The notes under the pieces: model-generated | Told to the model about the DNA's origin: nothing | Database searches by the model: none | Seen by the model: only the letters and a program-made list of their open reading frames with translations | Assembly (NCBI GenBank): GCA_963700105.1 | Contig: CAVOWL010000004.1 | Span: forward strand, 186,001 to 250,000 | Length of the DNA: 64,000 bases | Reading direction: 5' to 3' | Source of the DNA: CAVUWL01 sp963700105 | GTDB taxonomy: Bacteria; Actinomycetota; Thermoleophilia; Solirubrobacterales; 70-9 | Translations under genes and position numbers: made by a program | In this document: positions 42,050 to 48,261 of the stretch, piece after piece | Numbering within the stretch: the stretch's first letter is position 1 | How the letters are laid out: every line of letters begins with the position of its first letter

Positions 42050-43137
42050 ATCCAGCCGCAATCGCGGGCGGTGAGAACTGCCTGGGCGCGGTCGACGGCG
42101 CCGATCTTGCCGTAAACGTTATGCAGGTGGGTGCGGATGGTCGACACGGAGAGCTGCATCTCACCGGCAATCTGCTTGTAGACCATCCCCTCCGAAAGGT
42201 GACGAAGGACGTCCAGCTCGCGAACCGAGAGCGGGCATGGCTCGCTGATCCTGGCGGCATCCCCTCGGGGGTAGGGGAGCTCATACAGCATGTTCCTCAC
42301 CGCATCGACGCCGAGGCCGCAGCGCTCACCCGCTGCGCGCAGGCGCTCTGGAGTGACCGCCTCGTTCTGGGAGTAATGGGCGATCATGTCGGCGAGGGAA
42401 ACTAGGGCCGCCAGCCCCTCCGCGTCCTCGGAGTGGTGGCGCTCAATAGCCACCGCCAGCCGTTGCGGAACGTTCCAGCGCCGGGCGAGAACGCCGCCGA
42501 CCAGAGCGTGGTCGATACCAAGTTGCTCGCGCTCCTCCCGAACCCGCTGCTCGGGCGTTCGCGTGACGGCGTCAAAGAAGGTCTTATAGCCGGGGTGCAG
42601 GCGGGATATGACCAGCCGACCGACGTCATGGATCAGCGCCGCCACCGCCAGCTCATCGCGCTCAGCCCAGCCAACCGCGCGGCCAATCTCCTCGGCGGCG
42701 CGCTGGGTCGCCAGGGCGTGAATGCGAAAGCGCTCGGGTTTTAACTCCCAGCCACCGTTTGACTCAAAGAAATCGAAGCTCGATGCCGTCCCGGCTATCG
42801 CCAACACCCCGGAGGGCTTCAAGACGTCGATCGCATCCGGAACCCCAACGACCCCACCGGGCGCCATCCCGCTGCGATTTGCAAAGCGCAATACCGCGAC
42901 CGCGAGTCCAACATCGCCCTCGACCGCTTCCACCAACTCCCCAACCCGAGCGGTCTCGGCAGTTGCCGCCCTGATCACCCGCTCGCGCGCCTCGATCAGT
43001 ACTGGAAACCGTTCTACTGCCTCAAATGCCTCCGCGAGCCGACTTCCGGGAGCCGGACCCGGTTTGGGGCCCACGTCCTTGGCTAGGGCGTCCTCAGATT
43101 TCGCCCTACCATTGCTGTTCGCGGTTGTTGATGCCAT
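42046..43137 (-). CDS. HD/HDOD-domain protein fused to a LuxR helix-turn-helix
   Basis: A 363-residue fusion. Residues about 36-285 are an HDOD/HD module: AEAFEAVERFPVLIEARERV opens it, and the HD ligand positions all seem present, His140 (FRIHALATQ), His170-Asp171 (LIHDVGRLV), His210 (GIDHALVGG), His234/235 (IERHHSED) and Asp250 (LADMIAHY). Many HDOD proteins have lost these, so this one may still be a metal phosphohydrolase. Residues about 300-363 are a LuxR DNA-binding domain (LSVRELDVLRHLSEGMVYKQIAGEMQLS then VSTIRTHLHNVYGKIG). Together they suggest a direct ligand- or enzyme-controlled transcription factor. Confidence 0.85.
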   Translation of the reverse strand: MASTTANSNGRAKSEDALAKDVGPKPGPAPGSRLAEAFEAVERFPVLIEARERVIRAATAETARVGELVEAVEGDVGLAVAVLRFANRSGMAPGGVVGVPDAIDVLKPSGVLAIAGTASSFDFFESNGGWELKPERFRIHALATQRAAEEIGRAVGWAERDELAVAALIHDVGRLVISRLHPGYKTFFDAVTRTPEQRVREEREQLGIDHALVGGVLARRWNVPQRLAVAIERHHSEDAEGLAALVSLADMIAHYSQNEAVTPERLRAAGERCGLGVDAVRNMLYELPYPRGDAARISEPCPLSVRELDVLRHLSEGMVYKQIAGEMQLSVSTIRTHLHNVYGKIGAVDRAQAVLTARDCGWI

Positions 43138-43140
43138 CCG

Positions 43141-43169
43141 CGAAGCTCATCGGCAGTAGCGGAGCTTCG
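43141..43169 (-). terminator. Hairpin between gltX and the HD/HDOD-LuxR gene
   Basis: CGAAGCTC (43141-43148) and GAGCTTCG (43162-43169) form an 8-bp perfect stem with a 13-nt loop, 30 nt after the gltX stop and 3 nt before the ATG at 43137. No U-run follows on the minus strand, so it may be a terminator of gltX or a structure limiting ribosome access to the next gene. Confidence 0.35.
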
Positions 43170-43198
43170 GTTTAGCCATTTCGCACCAATACTTGGCA

Positions 43199-44575
43199 TT
43201 ACTGCTCGACTTCTCGACCAATCCGCAAGATCGCTGCGTCGAGGCGAGCCAGCGTTTCCTCCCTGCCAAGAAGGGAAATCGACTCGAAGATGCCGGGCGA
43301 GACCGTGCCACCGCTGATCGCGACGCGAATCGGCTGGTAGAGCTTGCCGGGCTTGACCCCAAGCCTCTGCGGCAACGGCGAAAGCGCCGTCTCCAGCGGG
43401 GCGGGCTCAAAGCTTTCGGCCTCAAAGATCGCAGCCCTGGCGGCCACAAGCAGCTCACCCGCATCCTCTCCCATCACCTTGGACCAGGCTTTTGGGTCAT
43501 CGATCGGGGGCTCAAATGCAAAGCGAATCAAGGGCCAGACCTCGGCGAGGGTCTGCGCCTTCTCTTGGGCGATTGCGCAGGCCCGGCGCAGGCGCTCGCT
43601 CGGCTCTCGCCCGAGGTGGCGAGCAACCACATCGGTGTAGTCCTCGATCGCCATCTCCCGCATGTAGCGTCCGTTGATCCAACGCAGCTTTCGCTCGTCA
43701 AAAATCGCGGCCGACTTGCCGACGTCTTTCACCCGGAAGCGTTCGACCAGCTCGGGGGTCGAGATAAGTGTCTGATCATCGCCGCTACCCCAGCCGAGCA
43801 GCGCCAGGTAGTTGCGCAGCGCCGCAGGCAGGTAACCGGCCTCGCGGAGCTCCTGCACCGAGGCAGCGCCATGGCGCTTGGACAGCTTCTTTCCGTCCGG
43901 ACCATGTAGCAGCGGCAGGTGTGCGTAGCGCGGCGCTGGGTGACCGAGTGCCGCGAGAACCAGAAGCTGCTTGGGGGTATTGGAGAGGTGATCATCGCCG
44001 CGCACCACATCGGTGATCCCCATCTCCGCGTCATCGACGGCGACTGCAAAGTTATAGAGAACTGAGCCGTCGGCTCGAGCGATGACAAAGTCGTCATAGC
44101 TGCGGTTGGGGAAGGAAATCGGCCCTCGAATCAGATCCTCCACAACGGTGGTTCCATCGTCGGGCACCCGCAATCGCAGAGCCGCTCCAGGCGCATCGCT
44201 TGACTCGCCGCGGTAGCCGCGATCGGTACCGCGCGCGGCCTTCCATGCCTCCACGTCTTTGGCCGTGGCGGCATCTCGGTAAGCCGCACCTGATCTGACC
44301 AGGCGCTCCAGCGCGAGCTGATGTCGATCCGCCCTTAAGGCCTGGGAGATCGGCCCCTCATCCCAGTCGAGCTCGAGCCAGCGCAAGGCATCAAGGATCT
44401 GCTCGACGTTGGCCTCGGTTGAACGCTCGAGGTCGGTGTCCTCGATCCGCAGGACCAAGGCGCCGGCCTCGTGGCGGGCGCCCAGCCAGTTGTAGAGAGC
44501 TGTCCGCGCGCCGCCAATGTGAAGCGCACCTGTCGGCGAGGGGGCAAACCTATATCGGGGAGGTTGGTCAGGCAT
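43199..44575 (-). CDS. gltX: Glutamyl-tRNA synthetase
   Basis: GltX charges tRNA-Glu and, in organisms with GatCAB and no GlnRS, also misacylates tRNA-Gln. The 458-residue class I enzyme has the HIGH-type motif in PSPTGALHIGGARTALYNW, IEDTDLERSTEANVEQIL, VVRGDDHLSNTPKQLLVLAALG and KKLSKRHGAASVQEL (KMSKS-type). The C-terminal anticodon-binding helical domain extends from about residue 310. It appears complete; the ATG is at 44575. The gatCAB operon at 27-30 kb suggests a non-discriminating enzyme, but specificity cannot be read from sequence alone. Confidence 0.96.
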   Translation of the reverse strand: MPDQPPRYRFAPSPTGALHIGGARTALYNWLGARHEAGALVLRIEDTDLERSTEANVEQILDALRWLELDWDEGPISQALRADRHQLALERLVRSGAAYRDAATAKDVEAWKAARGTDRGYRGESSDAPGAALRLRVPDDGTTVVEDLIRGPISFPNRSYDDFVIARADGSVLYNFAVAVDDAEMGITDVVRGDDHLSNTPKQLLVLAALGHPAPRYAHLPLLHGPDGKKLSKRHGAASVQELREAGYLPAALRNYLALLGWGSGDDQTLISTPELVERFRVKDVGKSAAIFDERKLRWINGRYMREMAIEDYTDVVARHLGREPSERLRRACAIAQEKAQTLAEVWPLIRFAFEPPIDDPKAWSKVMGEDAGELLVAARAAIFEAESFEPAPLETALSPLPQRLGVKPGKLYQPIRVAISGGTVSPGIFESISLLGREETLARLDAAILRIGREVEQ

Positions 44576-44707
44576 CTAATCGCTGCCGCATGTTTCCACA
44601 GCGCGGGCTGGCGCCGGTCCAGCTTCGAGCATGGGCAGCGCTGCGGGCTTCCCGCAAACCTGTCCCGCCTCCTCAAGCAAATTGCCTCCCGCGTCGATCT
44701 GAATGCC

Positions 44708-44785
44708 ATGGACGTCATCTTGCCCTTCCTGGCACTCTTCAGCCTCGCTTTCTTGGCGCTAATTTTCGTTCTGATCGCTAGCTGA
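44708..44785 (+). CDS. Possible 25-residue single-span membrane peptide
   Basis: ATG 44708 opens a frame that reads MDVILPFLALFSLAFLALIF then VLIAS and stops at TGA 44783-44785. It is almost entirely hydrophobic with one acidic residue, like known small membrane peptides. There is no good Shine-Dalgarno and no comparison could be made, so it could be chance. Confidence 0.2.
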   Translation: MDVILPFLALFSLAFLALIFVLIAS

Positions 44786-44942
44786 GTCGGCGGTCGAGTC
44801 CCCGGGTGAACGTGGTGATCGTCGCTGCGACGAATTCGCTCGCTCAGCCCGGATATTCCCAGCCTGGCGGCGCCGAGCTCGCCGCTGCCGATCGATTTCG
44901 GGTTGCCCCGAATTCCCTCGCGTCATCGACCTCGGCTCAGTT

Positions 44943-45042
44943 GGGTCGGCGAGGGCGCCAAGGGGAGAGGAATAAATCTCTCGAGGGAGGTTAGAGGCAC
45001 CCCATTTATGGGTAGTGCAAGGGCAACCGGACTCGCCGACCC
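44943..45042 (+). ncRNA. Candidate structured RNA, three-way junction
   Basis: GGGTCGGCGAG (44943-44953) pairs perfectly with CTCGCCGACCC (45032-45042). Inside are GAGAG/CTCTC (44965-44969/44978-44982) and GCAC-CCCAT/ATGGG-TA-GTGC (44997-45005/45008-45018). The unpaired joints are purine-rich (GAGGGAGGTTAGAG, AAGGGCAACCGGA), as in riboswitch or small-RNA junctions. The strand is chosen from the plus-strand terminator at 45406-45440. It matches no riboswitch consensus I know. A small inverted-repeat insertion is an alternative, but I see no target-site duplication. Confidence 0.4.
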
Positions 45043-45073
45043 TACGAGTGCGGCTCTCCCCGTGAGAATCGCT

Positions 45074-45123
45074 CGCCGGCCCAGAAGCGCTCTGTCTCCC
45101 CTGTCGGGGCGTTTCGGCCGGCG
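45074..45123 (+). repeat. Extended 50-nt hairpin next to the candidate RNA
   Basis: CGCCGGCC (45074-45081) pairs with GGCCGGCG (45116-45123); inside, GAAGCG/CGTTTC (45084-45089/45110-45115, one G-U pair) and CCCC/GGGG (45098-45101/45106-45109) continue the stem. About 18 pairs in 50 nt is far more than expected by chance, even at high GC. Confidence 0.5.
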
Positions 45124-45405
45124 GGCCCATTCCTCATTTGCCTAGCGTGCGGCTTGCTGCGCAGGCCAGGACTGGCGCAGTCAAGCGGCGATCGAGGCAG
45201 CCCCTGCGCGCCTGCTTCGCTTCGCTTTTGATCCGGATCACCGCATCGATGAGCCGAACGCTGCCGGCGGCCCGTCGGCCCTCCGGGGTATACCTAATTC
45301 TCAGTACCATTTGCCGGGAGGCTCCGGAGTCTAGGGGCGGCCCGGTCATAGCCCTCGAGCCGCCCCCCTCATCTGGCGGACGGCTGCGGAGCAGCGGGAA
45401 AAACA

Positions 45406-45440
45406 CGGACTGATTGGGCACGCATCAGACCGCAGTTTTT
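45406..45440 (+). terminator. Terminator-like hairpin with T5 tract in the non-coding gap
   Basis: CGGACTGAT (45406-45414) pairs with ATCAGACCG (45424-45432), with one A-A mismatch and a 9-nt loop, followed by CAGTTTTT (45433-45440). No protein gene ends upstream on this strand, so it would end an unannotated transcript, possibly the candidate RNA. Confidence 0.45.
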
Positions 45441-45552
45441 GGGGCGCCACAAAGCTCGGGTCTGCGGCCGGGGCCCCGCGATCGAGCGCCCCAGCGCTGC
45501 GGCCTCCTCCAAACGTCAATTCGGACCACGCCAACTGACCCCAGCCGCGCCG

Positions 45553-45558
45553 TAGGAT
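45553..45558 (+). promoter_or_regulatory. -10 box TAGGAT upstream of the nfo remnant
   Basis: TAGGAT is 8 nt from the ATG at 45567, as at 40095-40100. The promoter appears intact although the gene carries a frameshift. Confidence 0.4.
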
Positions 45559-45566
45559 TGGAGACG

Positions 45567-46428
45567 ATGCTGATCGGAGCCCACGTCTCCACCGCCGGCG
45601 GGCTCGATAAAGCGGTCGAGCCGCGGCAGCGAGCGTGGTTGTGAGTCGATCCAGATCTTTAACCAGAGTCCGCGGATGTGGCGACCCACCACGTACGACG
45701 CTGCCGATTTTGCCAACTTCAAAGCGGCGATTGGGCGCTCGGCGGTCACAGCAGTTGTCATCCACGCCGTCTACCTGATCAATTGCGCGAGCAAAGAGCC
45801 AGAGCTTCGCAAGAAGTCGCTGGACTCGCTGACCCACGCGCTTCGAATCGGCGATCAGATCGGCGCGGCCGGGGTGGTCCTGCATCCAGGGGCCCAAAAG
45901 GGTGAGCCGCTTCGACCCTCGATCAGGCGCGCGGCAAAAGTGATCGCAGCGGCGCTGAAGGAAAGTGAGAAGTGCCCACTTTTGCTTGAGCAGACCGCCG
46001 GCCATAAAGGTCTGCTGGGGCGAGATTTCGACCAAATCGCCGAGCTGATCCAGCTTGCCGGCGGCGGCGAGCGCCTCGGCCTCTGCCTTGACTCCTGCCA
46101 CCTGTTCGTGCAGGGATATGACATCACCGATCAGGCGCGCCTGGCGAAGGTGCTCGACCAGGCCGATGAGAAGTTGGGCCTAAAGCGGCTGGGCTGCGTG
46201 CACGTGAACGATGCCGCCGCGCCGCTCGGCTCCTGCCGCGATCGCCACGCCAACATCGGCACGGGTGAGATGGGAAGGCGAGGCCTCGCCGCCTTTCTTT
46301 CTGAGCCCCGCTTCGAGGGCCTGCCGGCGATTTTGGAGACCCCGGGGCCGATCAAGAAGGGCCCCGATCGTCGCGAAGTCGCGGCGGCGAAGCGCCTGCG
46401 AGTGGCCGGGTTAAAGCAGCGCGGGTAG
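45567..46428 (+). pseudogene. nfo: Endonuclease IV (AP endonuclease) with a single frameshift
   Basis: Endonuclease IV cuts DNA at abasic sites using three zinc ions. The gene begins MLIGAHVSTAGGLDKAVE, the canonical N-terminus, but an extra C in GAGCCGCGGC (45621-45622) shifts the frame and a stop follows at 45642-45644. Removing that C restores RGSERGCESIQIFNQSP joined to MWRPTTYDAADFANFK and on to the end. The rest keeps the metal ligands: LHPGAQKGE, LLEQTAGHKG, LCLDSCHLFVQGYD, HVNDAAAPLGSCRDRHANIG and LETPGP. With only one lesion it could be a very recent mutation or a base-calling error. Confidence 0.8.
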
Positions 46429-46438
46429 GCGCAGGCTA

Positions 46439-46466
46439 CGAGAGTCGCCCGCCAAGGCGACTCTCG
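46439..46466. terminator. 11-bp hairpin between convergent nfo remnant and acyl-CoA dehydrogenase gene
   Basis: CGAGAGTCGCC (46439-46449) and GGCGACTCTCG (46456-46466) pair perfectly with a 6-nt loop in the 56-nt gap between converging genes. There is no U-run on either side, so it may act as a bidirectional terminator or as a stabilising 3' end. Confidence 0.5.
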
Positions 46467-46484
46467 CTCTCCCGCCCAAAGCCT

Positions 46485-47780
46485 CTACCTAACCTGAACG
46501 CCGGAGATCGCGCGCGAGATGACCAGACGCTGGATCTCGGAAGTGCCCTCAAAGATCGTGTAGATCTTTGCGTCGCGGTGCATCCGCTCGACTGGGAACT
46601 CGCGGGTGTAGCCGTTTCCGCCAAGGATCTGGATCGCCCTCTCGGTCGCCCAGACCGCCACCTCGCCGGCCTTCAGCTTGGACATCGAACCCTCGGCATT
46701 CTCAAAGGTCTGTTCGCTTCGCCCCATCCAGGCGGCCCGCCAGACCAAGAGTCTTGCCGCATCAATCTCAAGCTTCATGTCGGCCAAGGTGAAGGCGATC
46801 GCCTGGTTCTCGATAATTGCCCGACCGAACTGGCGTCGCTCTTTTGCGTACTCGAGCGCGTACTCATATGCTGCCCGGGCAATACCAAGCGCCTGAGCGC
46901 CGACCGTCGGTCTGCTCGCCTCAAAGGTCTGCATCGCCGCCTGGGATTTGGACTTCTTGCCCTCCCGGGCGCGGGCAATGCGTTGGTCGAGTTTTTCTTT
47001 GCCGCCGAGCAGGCAGGAGCCCGGAACGCGGCACTCATCAAGGTGCACGTCGGCGGTGTGAGAAGCGCGCAGGCCGTGCTTTTTGACCTTGGCGCCTTGC
47101 TCACATCCCTTCGTCTGGGGCGGAATCACGAACGCCGCATGGCCCCGAGAGCCAAGCTCACGATCGACGGAGGCGATGACGACGTGAACGTTTGCGATGC
47201 CGCCGTTGGTGGCCCACGCCTTCTGACCGTTGATCACCCACTCATCACTGGCCTGCTCGTACTTGGCGGTGGTGCGGATCGCCGAAACATCGGAGCCGGC
47301 ATCGGGCTCCGATGCACAGAAGGCTCCGAGCTTAACCTCCTCGGGGGAGCCGAAGCATTGGGGGATCCACTCACCCATCTGCTCGGGAGTTCCCTGGCCG
47401 AAGATCGCAGCGACCGCGAGCGATGTGCCCATGATCGCCATCCCGATTCCGGCATCCCCCCAAAAAAGCTCTTCATTTGCGATCGGCAGCGTCAGACCGG
47501 TTTCATCGGCCCAGAACTGGGCCAGCGCCTCAAAGCCATAGAGCCCGATCTTTGCCGCCTCCTGGATGACCGGCCAGGGGGTTTCCTCGCGCTCATCCCA
47601 CTCCGCCGCGGCGGGGCGAACGACGCCCTCGGCGAAACCGTGCACCCAGTCGCGGATGTCCTTTTGATCCTGATTCAGCTCGAGCGTGAAGGTCGGATCA
47701 GCGACCGGGGATGCACTCGAACCCGCGGTCGCCTCCGCCAGCACTCGCTCCGCTTCTGTCAGTACTGGGCTGTCGGCCAT
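46485..47780 (-). CDS. Acyl-CoA dehydrogenase
   Basis: An FAD-dependent acyl-CoA dehydrogenase of 431 residues, introducing the first double bond of an acyl-CoA. Seen are the central-domain LGAFCASEPDAGSDVSAIRTTA (FAD/substrate), YEQASDEWVINGQKAWATNGG, and the C-terminal helical domain with ALEYAKERRQFGRAI, ILGGNGYTREFPVERMHRDA and the catalytic Glu in IYTIFEGTSEIQRLVISRA. The N-terminal 30 residues are less conserved. It is transcribed alone with TAGGAT 9 nt before the ATG at 47780. Chain-length specificity and pathway cannot be assigned from context. Confidence 0.93.
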   Translation of the reverse strand: MADSPVLTEAERVLAEATAGSSASPVADPTFTLELNQDQKDIRDWVHGFAEGVVRPAAAEWDEREETPWPVIQEAAKIGLYGFEALAQFWADETGLTLPIANEELFWGDAGIGMAIMGTSLAVAAIFGQGTPEQMGEWIPQCFGSPEEVKLGAFCASEPDAGSDVSAIRTTAKYEQASDEWVINGQKAWATNGGIANVHVVIASVDRELGSRGHAAFVIPPQTKGCEQGAKVKKHGLRASHTADVHLDECRVPGSCLLGGKEKLDQRIARAREGKKSKSQAAMQTFEASRPTVGAQALGIARAAYEYALEYAKERRQFGRAIIENQAIAFTLADMKLEIDAARLLVWRAAWMGRSEQTFENAEGSMSKLKAGEVAVWATERAIQILGGNGYTREFPVERMHRDAKIYTIFEGTSEIQRLVISRAISGVQVR

Positions 47781-47789
47781 CTCGACCGA

Positions 47790-47795
47790 ATCCTA
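47790..47795 (-). promoter_or_regulatory. -10 box TAGGAT of the acyl-CoA dehydrogenase gene
   Basis: TAGGAT on the minus strand is 9 nt from the ATG at 47780, again without a Shine-Dalgarno. Confidence 0.4.
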
Positions 47796-47829
47796 CACGG
47801 AATCATGTCGTTATTGGCGCCGGTGTGGA

Positions 47830-48219
47830 TCAAATGTCGCGCAGGTCGAAAGCCCGCAGACCCTCAGGGCCCTGGTCGGTGCAATCGAAAAAGCGGGGGT
47901 TGACGCAGCCGTATGCCGGGCCCTCTCCCTCGTAGGCTCGCTCCACGGAGAACTGACAGTGGGGGAGCGGATCACCGGTCATCTTCACGCCCCCAAAGCC
48001 TCCCGGCTGGGCCACCGCCTCGAGCTCGATCTCAGCGCTGAAGACCTCCTGCATGCAGCCCACGTACTGATCGCCGCTGAGCATGTCGACGTAGCTATAG
48101 AGGAAGCGACAGCGCATCTCCAGGCAGCCGCGGGGCTCGATCATCTTGTCGCAGAACGAGCGGCATTGCCGGCACTCGCCGGCTCGGGCTGCCTGCTCCT
48201 CTCGCTGGCGCGTGGCCAT
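47830..48219 (-). CDS. Cysteine-rich cytosolic protein of unknown function
   Basis: A 129-residue protein with nine cysteines at 16, 19, 23, 32, 37, 55, 88, 105 and 113 (ECRQCRSFC, GCLEMRCRF, VGCMQEVF, PHCQF, YGCVNPRFFDC). The first cluster C-x2-C-x3-C with C32/C37 could bind zinc or an Fe-S cluster. There is no signal peptide or membrane span. ATG 48219 follows TACACT by 8 nt. It lies just downstream of dnaE on the same strand but probably has its own promoter. I do not recognise a named family. Confidence 0.7.
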   Translation of the reverse strand: MATRQREEQAARAGECRQCRSFCDKMIEPRGCLEMRCRFLYSYVDMLSGDQYVGCMQEVFSAEIELEAVAQPGGFGGVKMTGDPLPHCQFSVERAYEGEGPAYGCVNPRFFDCTDQGPEGLRAFDLRDI

Positions 48220-48261
48220 GGTAGATCAGTGTAGGCGTCGGGGCGGGCGAGCGCGAGGGTT

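Larger units (their letters stand above)
44576..45566. other. About 990-bp region without a convincing protein gene
   Basis: This is the longest gene-free stretch of the window, between divergent gltX and the nfo remnant. Reading frames here lack recognisable domains, Shine-Dalgarno sites or normal composition. It holds a 25-codon hydrophobic frame (44708-44785), a nested set of inverted repeats (44943-45042), an extended hairpin (45074-45123) and a terminator-like element on the plus strand (45406-45440). The pattern suggests a plus-strand structured RNA. No tRNA, tmRNA, RNase P or SRP RNA core motif was found in it. Confidence 0.5.

Noticed and set aside
44786..44812. tRNA-like segment GGTCGAGTCCCC
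   Set aside because: It resembles a T-arm loop, but no matching acceptor, D-arm or anticodon arm is found around it on either strand.
45134..45421. Overlapping open frames of 91 and 95 codons on opposite strands in the gene-free gap
   Set aside because: Neither has a Shine-Dalgarno, -10 box, domain or plausible composition, and the hairpin-rich context fits RNA better.
46578..47903. 441-codon plus-strand open frame
   Set aside because: It is antisense to the acyl-CoA dehydrogenase gene, whose protein has full family motifs. The frame has no recognisable domain and arises from high-GC codon bias.
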